Assembly (NCBI GenBank): GCA_018398575.1 | Contig: JAGTXZ010000010.1 | Span: forward strand, 2,943,896-3,007,895 | Direction of reading: 5' to 3' | Length of the DNA stretch: 64,000 nucleotides | From: Ampelomyces quisqualis | Taxonomy: Eukaryota > Ascomycota > Dothideomycetes > Pleosporales > Phaeosphaeriaceae | Shown here: piece by piece, positions 53,140-64,000 of the stretch | How positions within the stretch are numbered: the first letter of the stretch is position 1 | Layout of the letters: each line of letters begins with the position of its first letter | Notes under the pieces: generated by a model | Told to the model about the DNA's origin: nothing | The model's database searches: none | The model's input: only the letters and a program-made list of their open reading frames with translations | Program-made: the position numbers and the translations under genes

Positions 53140-56100
53140 ATGTTAGAGCTAACGCTATCCTGCACTAATAGTAATGTTACTGCAGGCGCAGACGCGCTAG
53201 CGGAATTGTTAAGAGCAACTTTTCTCTAACCTGCGCCTCCTTCTACTAACGCCTGTATAGCTCTTGGCAAAAAGCCTTTTACTAAGGCTCCTTCTTCTTC
53301 AATTAATACTAATGCTAAACCAGACAGTTTATTAGACAGCAATTCTAGAGATAACTAGTTAAACCAACTTAATTTATTTAATAGAAAGGCATTTGAGACT
53401 ACTAACTATTTAATAGTTAAGAGGAATACATTAGGACGTAGTTAAATTTTGAATCCTGCTACAGGTAAAGCTAATACAAAGTTAGGCCCTCTAACTAAGA
53501 ATAAAGGCTAACTAGCAAGAGCACTTTGCATTAGTATTAAATAACTAGAGGAATTTCTTGTTAACAATAAAAAGTTCTCTAATATCTAGCGTGCCTACTT
53601 AAAGCGCACTAAAGATAAGACCTTAATATCTACAAATAAGACTACTATTAGCAAACGCTTTGTTGCTATAAAGGCGCTACTAGACATTTACAGAAGCAAC
53701 CTATAGAAGTTTAAACATACAGATACTAAAGAGCTAGAAAACTTTACACCTAATAAATAGACTATATACAAAGCTACATAATGCGCAATTACTCTAAGAT
53801 AATTGCGTCTAATAGAAACGTTTCGCGCGCCAATTAACTTAGAGAATTTCTAGCTCTAGAGGTATGTTCTTTAGTAGTATATTAAGTTACTTGCAATGCC
53901 TTTAAAACTTAGACTAGAATAGCACAGCATTCTTAAAGCTAGATATTAAAAGCGCAACTAGTAACGTATTTAAGCCTCTATTACTGCGCAACCTAGAACT
54001 AGAGGAGTAGAAGAGGCTCTAACAAGAAAGTTTTTTAACAGGTTTCTAAGTAAAGAAACAGACGCTAAGCTATTGCTATCTGCAGTTACTGCTGCTAAGC
54101 AAGCAGAATTGTACAAAGCTTACTATAAGCAAGATAATATAGAAATAGAGAAATTGCGCTAGAAGGAGGCTCTCTAGCGCGCAGCAGCTATTGGTCCTAA
54201 GAACCCTAAGAAACTTATATCTAATATGTTGTCTAACTAGATTTATAAGGCACTTGAAGCTAACTGCTAGGCACTAGAAAAAGACTAGAAAGTTGTTTTG
54301 CAAGCAACAAAAGATGCTAACGCTACACAAATGCAAGCTGCTGTAATACACGCTAACGTTCTTATAATACAGAACCTATCTAATTAGTAAGCTTAGAATC
54401 TGTATATTGTGCTTATTTACATAATGCGCTAGTATCTAGAACGTTTCTTCTCTAAGTTTAAGCACGTAGACGTTAAGGACTACCTACTTAATGTTAAGAA
54501 AGAGATTAACTAGGTGCTAAAGGCTAAGGATACTACTGTTGCAGCTATAGCGCAGCTTGTTAATAAAGGTGCCTTAGCATTACTAAAAGTAAAGAGAAAG
54601 AGAAAGGGTGCTAACGCTATCCTGTTGTCTGTTATAGACGCTGCTGTTGTTAAAAGGCAAGAGCAAGAAGCTGTTGTAGCACTAGCCTTACCTAAGAAGA
54701 CAGCAAAGGCTACACAATAGACTAGCACGCAGGCCTAAGAGTAAACAGCTTAGGCTAAAGTAGAACAGCTTACAGTAGACATTAATATAGTAACAAATCT
54801 TAATATACCTATGCTATCTAATAACCTTAAGCGTGCGAAAGCTCTTTTACAAGAGTTGTTATCTAGGACTTTCTTCTAACACAACAATCTGAAAGAGTTA
54901 CTCTTGCATTACATAATTACTAACATTAGATACATGTATATACTACATTAGGCTGTTAACATTGCGCTCCTTTAGTAGTAGCCAATTTTTGTTTATTAGG
55001 CTAGCTGTGTTATTACTTATAGGTTTACTTAGGGAGGCATTAACGCAGATAAGATAGGTCTTGGTAAGATAATGCAGTACACAGCTTACATTTATTAGGT
55101 ATATAGCCTCTTAAGAAAAGACTTTCTATATACCTATATGCTAATGTTGTACAGGATAATCTTACACTAGACGCAGCGTATAAGGCAGCACCTGATAACT
55201 ATAAGCCTATGTGTTAGCTAACTATTATACTTACAGTCTTCTCTCTTATTAGCGAGACTGCGCAGCAGATTCAGGCCTTTGCACTAGAATACAAGCATAT
55301 TATTCTTCTACACTATAATCCTAGTGTAAAGAGCTTTACGCTTAGGCACTAGCTTAATCTAGACAATAAGCTTCTTAACACTACTAGAAAGAAAAACATT
55401 TAGATAACTGTAGTAACATCTATACAAACGTAGGCAGCACAGTTTAGTCTATAGGCGTACAAAACGTAGGCGCTTGAAAACAACATTACTATTAAGTATA
55501 GTATAGATAATATTTCTATTCTATTGTTAAAATAGCCTAGCTTGCTATAGAGTCTATTCTGTACATTCTATGTAGACGAACCTTATATGTTTATACGCAA
55601 TCTAAATAGTTATTATACTGCAATTTTATACGTAGACCCTAATTAGATCTAGCTGTTCTCTAGCAGCCCTACCTTACGCAGGCTGCAGGACTATAGGTTA
55701 TATCTCTATATTCTTTCAATTCCTAATAATAAGCAAGAAGCTAAAGAATATTTCAGAACAAAAAAGCCTGTCTAGCAAGACTATAATAGTTATCTATTGT
55801 AGACGCCTACCTATTCTCTCTATAATCTTGCAGATAACTATCCTAACGCTAAGTTTAAATATACTAGCACGTACTAGAATGCTTACGTATCTAAGATTCT
55901 TAACAAACTATAGATAACTACAAGCAAAAAGTATAAAATAGCGCAACTTATGCAACCTGTTCTTAGTAATTTTATAATCTACTGTAATTACAACTCTGCG
56001 TATTCTATTAGTAGTCCTAATAAGATTAAATTGAAATTACTATTACTTACCTACTACTAGTTAGAGTATTTATTTAGGCCTAACAGCTAACAGAAATATA

Positions 56101-58205
56101 AGGCTAGGTACTAGAAATAGGCCTTCTATCTATTTACTACAGGCAAAGAAGGCACAAATACAAGCATTAAACCCAATCCTTACACGCAGCAGGCAATTGC
56201 GGCTTTAACTTAGTTTCTCTACCTTTGTTACCTACACTTTTCTAATCTAGATTAAATTGCGCTCTTAACAAAGGAATAGAAAGAGGAGAGAAACCTTACT
56301 ACTAGGCTGGCTAGAAAAGCAAAGTCTAAAGAGCTAAAGCGTTGCAAGAGAGAGGTTAATAGCCTGCGTAAGAAATACGTTGCTAACTATTCTAAAGGTA
56401 AATACTTGCTAGACTAGCTAGAGGCTATGTTTCTACTTGTTTGTCCTGAGGAGGACCCGCCTAAGGATGCAAATAAGGTTTCTAATAAAGATAAAGATTC
56501 TAACAACAATTTCTGTCTAGAGGAAGAAGGCACTCTAAAAAAGTAGAAACTAAAGCCTAGTTTCAAGTTTAGCGCTAATAGTAAGTCTTATATACTAATT
56601 ACAGCTAAGAATAAGCAGGACTAGTGCTCTTGGTTTTAGGATAAGAGCAACTTGTTTAAGGCAATGCTGTAGCCTAGCCAAAACTTGCTAATATAGCGTT
56701 AGTTAATCTACTACATTATTACGTTAAAGTTGTACTAGGATTTGCTTAAAGAAGAGCAGGTGTTTCTACTTCTTTAGCTAGCACCTAAGAGCAAGGACAA
56801 ATTAAAGGCTAAAAAGAGCAAGAAAGGCAAGAGCTAGGATGCCTCAGAACAAATAGTAAAGGTAAAGCCTTTTACATACCTTAACCCTAAGCGTATACTT
56901 AACCTAGAACTTCTAGAGATTATCTACTAGGTAAGCCTAAAGACATTTAGTGCGTTTGCACAGATTCTCTAGCACGTTGCCTTGCAGAACAAGAAGGTCT
57001 TAGTTTGGTTTAGATAGCCTATTGTGCTTAACTTGTTTAAAGATACAATAATAGCTGTTGGCCTTTCGCATAGTATCCTATCTGTAGTACTAGAGTTATC
57101 TCCTAAGATTCTTATCTACACAGCAGACATAACACTAGTCTAGAAGACTAATATCTAGGCGTTAATAAACAGTCTGCTAAGCACTACCTACGTATACCTT
57201 GCTAGTATAGAAGCCGCTAGCACTAGAACCAATTTCTAGTACGCAACTTACGTATCCCTTATTATAGAAATGCTACTAATACTTAATATAAAGGCACAGG
57301 TAATTACCTAAACGCATTGTTTTGGTGTAACGCGCCTAAATAAGGTATACTCTATCTATATGTTAGATACTGCAGATAATTGCGGGGTTATGTAAGTATA
57401 ACCTACTCTTTCCCTAAAAGTCTTTTGCAACTCTTCTATACTACGCATTTTGTTATAGAACCTTTACTAATGTTTTGCAGTTTAGTCTTAGATAAGGCGC
57501 TGTCTAGTAGGGCTGCTTTTATCTTGCGTCTAGACTCTTTAATCGCAACTACTAGTGCACTCTACCTAGAGCATAACAATCTAGATAATAGATTGGGTAG
57601 GTTTTTTATTATTTGTATTAGTCCTTTTAGGGGCAGTATCCTAAACGTTAATACACTAGAGGGCTAGGCAGAAATCTAACAAGAGATTGCTAGGAAACGC
57701 CTTAATATAGTTAACGTCTAGTTAAAACGCCTTCTAACGCCTAGTAAAGCGCTTAAGAAAATTACAACTAAAGCTTACGCCTAAATTGTATTCTAATATA
57801 AAGGTTCTGGTGTTAACGCTACGTACAACCTGTTGTAGCTGCGTTTACAAGAGGAACACTATAAGTTCTTGCAGAAAACTATGCCTACTTGCAAGCGAAC
57901 TGTGTATTCTCTTAACCTACTAGTAGACCTAAGTGCACCTGTCTAGACACCTATAGCGGAAATCTACTGGGATAAATAGACTAATAATATCTGTAAGCAC
58001 TTTAAGAGCCTTATCTAACACTAGTACAAGTATAACAATAAGAAGTAGGATATTCTAAAGAAAACGCTAAAGCAGTTAGTATTAGAGAAGGTCCTTACTA
58101 ATAATTAAGTAAAACTTAAGCGAAAGCTAGGTAATAAAGCTACAGAGCAGCAGTTAAAGAGGACAAAGTCTATAGCAGAAGGCGCTAAATAATTTAACAA
58201 CATAA
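53140..58205 (+). pseudogene. RIP-inactivated SNF2-type helicase
   Basis: From an ATG at 53140 one frame runs through to at least 55.1 kb with TAA/TAG breaks only; the stretch 54514-54720 is fully open and Lys/Ala-rich. At 55033 the frame reads GGINADKIGLGKIMQ, a damaged SNF2 Walker A (normally GGILADEMGLGKT). A damaged Walker B follows as FYVDEPYMFIRNLNS (normally DEAHxIRNxxS). After a frame change, which could be an intron or an indel, the helicase C domain follows: KKVLVWF at about 56990, FQYATYVSLIIEMLLILNIK and AQVI..THCFGVTRLNKVYS at 57.2-57.35 kb. Such SNF2-like genes accompany telomeric repeats in several fungi. It cannot encode a full protein. Confidence 0.85.
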
Positions 58206-59295
58206 TAGCACAATAGTATTAGTAGACAAACTAGAAGAGTATGTTCCTAACTATTTGTGCAGTAACGCACTTACATATATAGCTAGGGTTAGTACTAGAG
58301 TTATAAATAGAGTCTAATTGTGCCGCTATACGTTTAGCTACTCTATACTAAGGCTTGATCCAAAAAGTCTTTTCTTATTAAGCTATGTTTACCTAACAAT
58401 TGTGCTGCTTTACGTCTAGCTAGAGAAGCTTAATCTAAAAAAGTCTTTTCTTATTAGGCTATGTTTACACAACTCTACGCCCTGCTAATATATTATTCTG
58501 ATATCTAGTAATATTGTTAAGCTAGGCTTACTTAGAGTGTTATTTCCTTTAAGTATATAGTTTAATCTACGCGTCTAGAGTAGTTGCAAGATGTGCTACC
58601 AGATTAGGTTCTATATAGTATGTCCTACCTAATAGCGTAATATTGCGCATAATTAGGGGATTACCTTATGTTATAACTAGAGCAGTTAGAATCTATGCAA
58701 CGTATTATCTATAGAGTTGTCTAATACTACCTTACCTACTTGCATTAATTATCTCTTAAGTGCCTATACTTAAGTAAGATATATACGTCTAAATATATAT
58801 AAGTATCTTACGTGTTCTATATTAGTATAATCTTTAGGTTACTACTATATAAACCTTATCTTTAATCTTGTCTGTACTGTACTCTCTACTTTAATTAGAT
58901 AGCACACCTACTGCGCACACCAACTCTTTCTACTCTTTCTACGCTTTGAATATATTACTAACCAATCTCTACTAACTTCCTACACCTATACCAGATACTT
59001 ATTATAATACCTTGTTACTATAGAAGCGCAGTTAGTAGGACTACTAAAGTAGGGCAGTTCGCGTTGAATTTGGCAACAGGTTTGAAAGCAACTAGGGAGT
59101 AGACGTCTACTATGTTAATTGAAATTCCTCTACCTCTTGGCATAATTAAGGTAACCTTACCCTGCTTACTCTAAAACACTGTAAGTTGTCTCTGCCTAGC
59201 GAATTAACCTTTTAGTTGCCTGATAATAACCTGCCCTTGCAAGATGTTTTAACGCGTCTTCTACTAATATTATCTTTTAATATCCTATCTATACC
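58206..59295. other. RIP-mutated DNA with a short repeat
   Basis: A segment AAAAAGTCTTTTCTTATTA followed by GCTATGTTTAC is present twice, at about 58361 and 58438, roughly 80 bp apart, each followed by different DNA. The remainder (to 59295) has no recognisable gene. Confidence 0.5.
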
Positions 59296-59523
59296 TAACC
59301 TCTAGGACTATTGCATTTTGCTAGTTACTGCACTTTACTAGTTAACTAGTACTGTGCTAGTTACTACTCTTACTAGCTAACTAGCATTGTGCTAGTTATT
59401 CTACTTCTACTGCTATGTACATTCTTTTTACTCTACCTCTACACTAGCACTATCTGCCTCTTCTACCTAGCTCTCTAAGTTGCTAGCTCTTGTAACACAT
59501 GCCTACTAGTACTAGAATCTACT
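59296..59523 (+). repeat. 228-bp dispersed repeat, copy 2
   Basis: This is the second copy of the segment at 23558-23785, in the same orientation and without indels. It is less damaged at several sites (for example GTGCTAGTTA here against ATGCTAGTTA in copy 1). Confidence 0.9.
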
Positions 59524-59559
59524 TAGTTAAATAGTAAATCTACCTCTATAGAGGATTGC

Positions 59560-61110
59560 CTATTCTTCTGCGCGTTGCTGTCCTCTATTACTTATACTCT
59601 GCTGCTTTTACTATTTCTTTAATTATCTTACATTAAATCTACAGGGTACTTTAGTCTATCTAAGGACTATTTTGCCTGCACTACGTTGCTTTCTTAGCCT
59701 TCTTTTCTATTGTATTAAAATAGTACCCTACACTTATAGCTCTGTTGCTACGCAGCTAGTAACAGATTGTGTAAACTAATGTATAGCTAATCTTTTGTTC
59801 TAATATTTGCTAGCGCTTGCTCCTAGCAACACTCTACTACACGCACCTGTATAATCTTTGCGTGTAACAGTAGAGTACTAATCTTAAGATCTCTTAAGCC
59901 CTGTTCTAGGATGTTGTAGTGTTAGGATCTGCGCAATAGCTTTTTCCTATAGATATTTATTACACGTTTTTAGTTTAAGGCTAGTATTGCTATTGTCTGC
60001 GATAGGTAGATTACCTAAAGCTTGTCCTTATTGTTAACTGCGCGCTTGTCTCTCCTTATTACCTAAAATAACTTGTTTGCAAAGCGTTAGGACAAGCTTC
60101 TAACTAATAAGCTCTAATAGTCTACTACTAATTGTTTGCTTAGTCTTGCAACTAAGTCTATACTTGTTAAAGTATTATTTAGGAATATTAACCTAGATGT
60201 CTCTAAATAAGAACTACTACAATTATTAGTAACCTAACAAACTAAGCGCCTTAGAAACTTACCTTAAATATATAAAACTGTAGGGCTTAGCTCTTTTAAA
60301 GTTGTACTAGTACAGCCTAGCCCTTAATTTACAATCTACGCCTAGAATCCTTACATAGTCTAGTAAGTTCTCTTAGAACTTACTCTACTACTGTAACTCT
60401 TTGTTGTCTTCTATGCTAAGTAAGAGCAGATCTAGTAGGAATATTACGTTGTCTAAAGTGTGCCCTTGCGTAGCACTCTATTTCTTCTTGCGTAAGTTTG
60501 CTGTAGAGATAACTATCTGCAAGATACTATTGTTTTAGAATAACAGCATTAGCTTGCTGTAAACAGAACTCTATTTTGCTAGTTGTTTAGAGAAAACAAC
60601 AGTTTGTTAAGGCTAGCGTTGTTTGTTTTATTTAATACTATATCTCTTGTCTTTAACACAAGTTGTGTTAACACCTGCTAGGCTAATATCTTCTATTAGC
60701 TAAGGTATATTCTATTAGAATAAGTATAGTAAAGCCTTTTTAAGTATGTGCACTTGTAGGACCTAAGGCAAAGTTACATTACCTGCCTGCCTATAACCTT
60801 CTAGTTGTACTAGCTTTACTACTCTATCTACATATTCTTTATTAAGCCCTGCAACTTGTTCTTGCCTTCTCTTAGTGTGCCTAAGCGCTTGTTGTTAGGG
60901 TAAAGACTCTAATTGCATTTGCTTCTCTACAGGTACCTTATTATTGCTTGTGTCTTCTAAGGACTTGTGCTCCTGCAACAGCAGATACAATTAAATTGCA
61001 TTTGTTAGCGTTAGTGTTGTTACTACAATAGTATTGTTGTCTAAGAGAGATAGGTTAATTGTTTTAACTATATAATAAAAAGTAGCTTGCGTTGCTATTT
61101 TAGTGCCTAA
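59560..61110 (-). pseudogene. RIP-damaged frame on the minus strand, family unknown
   Basis: Reading from about 61110 towards 59560, a frame broken chiefly by TAA/TAG gives coherent, Gln- and Lys-rich sequence (EKQMQLESLPQQ, RRQEQVAGLNKEYVDRVV, KLVQLEGYRQAGNVTLPQ). It could be a transposon-encoded protein. I do not recognise it. Confidence 0.45.
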
Positions 61111-61574
61111 GGTAGATTAGGCGCTAAAATATTATAAAAGACAACACTAAGGAGGAGAAGTAAGTTCCTGCACTAGTTAGTTAGTTGTTCTCTAACTAAG
61201 TACCTCTTTTCCCTACTATTTAAACTTTATTAAGTTCTTAGAGCTGCAACTTTCTAATAAAGCTGTAAGCCTAGACTTTTCTAGTTAAGCAGGTAAAGCG
61301 TGCTCTATCTAGCATTATGCTAGTAGCCCTAATATACTAGCTAGTACACTACTGGTTTGCGCAGCCAATAACTAGCACTATATTAGCTAGATTACAAGGT
61401 TGCTCCTAACTCTAATACTATAGTACACTAATACCTAGTTGTAGAAATACAGTGTCTTTACTATATAGAGTAATGCTTTGTTACGTATTGTAGCGCAGGG
61501 CCCTTAGTTTAGAGCGTAAATCCTAGTCTTATAATTGCTCTAACCTCTACCTATTAAGCTACCTATTAGCGCCC
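61111..61574. other. RIP-mutated DNA, nothing recognised
   Basis: AT-rich interval between the damaged minus-strand frame and the 145-bp array. No gene or repeat of its own was recognised. Confidence 0.4.
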
Positions 61575-62199
61575 TGCGCAGCGCAGCGCAGCGTATCCTA
61601 TTAAAGCTACGCGCTAGTAGCAGTTACTTGCTGTGTTCTATAGAAAACGCACCAAAACATTGCAGCGCCTCTTCTACAACTATAGCTTACTACGTAGCCT
61701 AAATAACCTATTGCTGCTCTGCGCAGCGCAGCGCAGCGTATCCTAGTAAAGCTATGCGCTAGTAGTAGTTACTTGCTGTGTTCTATAAGGAACGCCTTAA
61801 AATATTACAGCGCCTCTTCTATAACTATAGCTTACTATGTAGCCTAAACAGCCTATTGCTGCCTTGCGCAGCGTAGCGCAGCGTATCCTATTAAAGCTAC
61901 GCGCTAGTAGCAGTTACTTGCTGTGTTCTATAGAAAACGCCTTAAAATATTACAGTGCCTCTTCTATAACTATAGCTTACTACGCAGCCTAAATAACCTA
62001 TTACTGCCCTGCGCAGCGCAGCGCAGCATATCTTAGTAAAGCTACGCGCTAGTAGCAGTTGCTTGCTATGTTCTGCAAGAAACGCCTTAAAACATTATAG
62101 CGCCTTCTCTATATCTATAGCTTACTACGTAGCCTAAATAACCTATTACTGCCCTGCGCAGCGCAGCGCAGTATATCCTAGTAAAGCTACGCGCATATA
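61575..62199. repeat. 145-bp tandem repeat array with GC-rich core
   Basis: A core TGCGCAGCGCAGCGCAGCG recurs at 61575, 61720, 61865, 62010 and 62155, exactly 145 bp apart. It is followed each time by TATCCTA(G/T)TAAAGCTACGCG and a shared remainder ending in a Pro-Leu-like CTATAGCTTACTACG stretch. The CpG- and GCA-rich core stands out in AT-rich DNA; GCA is the context not touched by the damage here. Confidence 0.95.
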
Positions 62200-62608
62200 G
62201 TATTATAGAGCATTACAACCTCTCTCTAACTCTTTACGTACTAATTGCTTACTAACCCTCTCTAGGCTATATTAGGACCTGCTCTTAGTAACGCAACCTG
62301 TCTTAATACCTAGCACATAATTAGTTGCCTAACAGTAATAGGGTAACAACCTAATCTACCTAGTAGCAGGACTAGAGTGTTTTATGTCTTTTACTATTTA
62401 ATTTATGCACATAACCTTTACTAGCGTTAAACATCCTGTGCTGCCTAGATAGGCGCAACCTTAGCAGTGCTGCTATTAGCTACGCGTTGGTACTATAACT
62501 AATTTTACCTAGGTTGTTTATCTACGCTAGAAACTAACAGGCTTGCAAGAAACAAGATTGTACTTAAATTACAAAGAAGAGCAAGTAACTTCTAATTTTG
62601 CCTAGTTT
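62200..62608. repeat. Terminal duplication, inner copy
   Basis: This segment matches the one at 63506-63905 at a constant offset of 1306 bases over ~400 bp. It starts after the last 145-bp unit and runs to the AAGTAACTT motif at 62583 and slightly beyond, after which the two copies part. Confidence 0.93.
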
Positions 62609-63314
62609 AACATGTACAACAATAGCCTTTATTATGTGCAAATAATTAAACACAGTTTCTACGTAGAGTAGTAATTACATATACCTATCTACTGCATACT
62701 TTTCTTTAACCTTCTTAATAACTGCTCTTCTCTAGGTTGTTATTATGTAAAAGAAGTTAACAAAGCACTGTTTTTTTGTTTTAAAAACCCTAACAACATT
62801 AACAACTACTGCCTTTATTAAGTGCAATAAATTAAAGAAAGTCTCTATAGGTAAGCTATAGCTAGGTAATAGAAACTTTAGTACAAACAGTAAGCAGGTC
62901 CTAACAGAAGTTATTATAGGTTAATAATAGGTAAGTAGTAGCTAGGTAATAGAAACTTTGGTACAAACAGTAAGCAGGTTCCAATTAAAGTTATTAAGGA
63001 TTAAAGAAAGTTCTTGCGTAGGCACGCAATTTCTATCTCTACCTAGTGCCCTACTGCTACATACTTTTCCTCTACCTCTTATATAACTGCTTTCCTCTAG
63101 GTTTATATATACTAGCCTTCTATAGCTTTTAAGAACTAATATAGTGTATAATTAGCAAGGAAAAATAACAAAGCACTACATTTTTGTTCTAGCAAATATT
63201 AGTATAACATGTACAACAACTGCTTTTATTAAGTGTAATAGATTAAGGAAAGTTCTTAGTGCCTTTCCTCTACAATTATAGCCTACTACGTAGCCTAAAT
63301 AGCCTATTACTACC
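62609..63314. repeat. Inner subtelomeric repeats between the terminal duplicates
   Basis: Two ~79-bp repeats carry GCTAGGTAATAGAAACTTT and ACAAACAGTAAGCAGGT at about 62862 and 62941. A pair of similar segments (ACATGTACAACAA..GCCTTTATTA-like) occurs near 62610 and 63210. No gene is seen. Confidence 0.75.
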
Positions 63315-63505
63315 CTAAGCAGCGCAGCGCAGCATATCCTAGTAAAGCTACGCGCTAGTAGCAGTTGCTTGCTATATTCTGCAAGGAACGCCTTAAAACA
63401 TTACAGCGCCTTCTCTATATCTATAGCTTACTACGTAGCTTAAACAACCTATTACTGCTCTGCACAGCGCAGCGCAGTGTATTCTAGTAAAGCTATGCGC
63501 ATATA
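63315..63505. repeat. Further copies of the 145-bp repeat
   Basis: Cores AAGCAGCGCAGCGCAGCAT at about 63316 and TGCACAGCGCAGCGCAGTG at 63461 are again 145 bp apart. They precede the outer terminal duplicate, as the main array precedes the inner one. Confidence 0.9.
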
Positions 63506-63905
63506 GCATTATAGAGCATTGCAACCTCTTCTTAACTCTTTACGTACCAATTGCTTACTAACCTTCTCTAGGCTATATTAGGACCTGCTCTTAGTAACGT
63601 AACCTGTCTTAATACCTAGCACATAATTAGTTGCCTAACAGTAATAGGGTAACAACCTAATCTACCTAGTAGCAGGACCAGAGTGTTTTGTATCTTTTAT
63701 TGTTTAATCTATGCACATAATCTTTACTAGCGTTGCATATCCTATGCTGCCTAGATAGGCGCAACCTTAGCAGTGCTGCTATAAGCTACGCGTTAGTACT
63801 ATAACTAATTTTACCTAGGTTGTTTATCTACGCAAGAAACTAACTAGCTTATAAGAAATAAGATTGTGCTTAAATTGCAAAGAAGAGTAAGTAACTTTCA
63901 ATTTT
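63506..63905. repeat. Terminal duplication, outer copy, ended by the telomere
   Basis: Outer copy of 62200-62608. It matches up to the AAGTAACTT motif at 63889 and a few bases further. It then passes through a short T run into TTAGGG repeats at the point where the inner copy continues with unrelated DNA. Confidence 0.93.
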
Positions 63906-63994
63906 TTAGGGTTAGGGTTAGGGTTAGGGTTAGGGTTAGGGTTAGGGTTAAGTTAGGGTTAGGGTTAGGGTTAGGGTTAGGGTTAGGGTTAGGG
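63906..63994 (+). repeat. Telomere, TTAGGG repeats
   Basis: Seven TTAGGG units are followed by one five-base variant (TTAAG, 63948-63952) and seven more TTAGGG units. The G-rich strand points outwards to the right, as expected of a chromosome right end. The last six bases of the window (TTTGCG) do not fit the repeat. Confidence 0.98.
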
Positions 63995-64000
63995 TTTGCG

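Larger units (their letters stand above)
20210..63905. other. AT-rich, RIP-mutated subtelomeric isochore
   Basis: Composition changes abruptly after the RING-CH gene. TAA, TAG, TTA and CTA are very common and long open frames vanish. TCA, CCA, TGA and TGG are almost absent, while ACA, GCA, TGC and TGT remain common. In a hand read of 30001-30540 I found no TCA or CCA but about 19 ACA/GCA, and only one TGA and one TGG. This is the signature of C-to-T change at CpA on both strands (RIP), limited to a preceding pyrimidine. The isochore runs without an intact gene to the telomere. Confidence 0.93.

Noticed and set aside
61575..62199. The 145-bp repeats considered as rDNA spacer or tRNA-like genes
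   Set aside because: No A/B box pair or cloverleaf could be found and no rRNA sequence is nearby.
20210..63905. Possibility that the AT-rich DNA is mitochondrial or a bacterial contaminant
   Set aside because: It ends in TTAGGG telomere repeats, contains damaged nuclear gene families with spliceosomal introns (Hsp70) and shows directed CpA loss, not general AT bias.

Overview
This window is the right-hand end of a chromosome of a filamentous ascomycete. The last ~95 bases are TTAGGG telomere repeats. The genes have short introns (about 40-90 bp) with GT..AG ends and CTAAC-like branch sites, and the TTAGGG array is preceded by ~44 kb of AT-rich DNA that looks mutated by repeat-induced point mutation (RIP). 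The gene families (DUF3425 bZIP factor, NRDE protein, UPF0132/DUF4870 membrane protein, telomere-linked helicases) and the large AT-rich isochore suggest a Dothideomycete, probably Pleosporales; that is inference.

Region 1, bases 1-20,200, has ordinary base composition and ordinary genes. In order: mitochondrial succinyl-CoA ligase beta (-), a small DUF3245-like nuclear protein (+), 3-ketoacyl-CoA thiolase (-), NTF2 (-), an aldo/keto reductase (-), a bZIP/DUF3425 transcription factor (-), a Gre2-like NAD(P)-dependent reductase (-), a broken MetE-like gene (+), an RS-rich putative splicing-related protein (+), a DUF4870 membrane protein (-), an NRDE/TANGO2 protein (+) and a RING-CH membrane E3 ligase (+). 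I rebuilt exon structures by hand where splice sites and family conservation agreed. The first exon and upstream DNA of the succinyl-CoA ligase gene are triplicated in tandem (224 bp units). The genes are housekeeping or stand-alone metabolic genes and do not form an obvious cluster.

Region 2, 20,200 to 63,905, is AT-rich and almost free of open frames, but it is not featureless. If TAG/TAA are treated as damaged codons, long frames appear. I can recognise a RecQ-type telomere-linked helicase (about 26.9-31.6 kb), a SNF2-type helicase (53.1-58.2 kb), a cytosolic Hsp70 that still has introns (45.4-47.0 kb, minus) and at least three copies of a fungal EIRNxIY protein family. Several more dead frames are unrecognised. 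Between these units sits a recurring ~50-bp inverted-repeat element with a core like GGCAACACGTTGCC. C-to-T damage is restricted to cytosines preceded by a pyrimidine (YCA to YTA); ACA and GCA are kept.

Region 2 also holds several repeat arrays: a 2-kb tandem duplication carrying a 26-bp minisatellite, a 228-bp segment shared by positions 23.6 kb and 59.3 kb, an 81-bp array, and a 145-bp array with a GC-rich core. A terminal ~400-bp duplication has its outer copy cut directly by the telomere.
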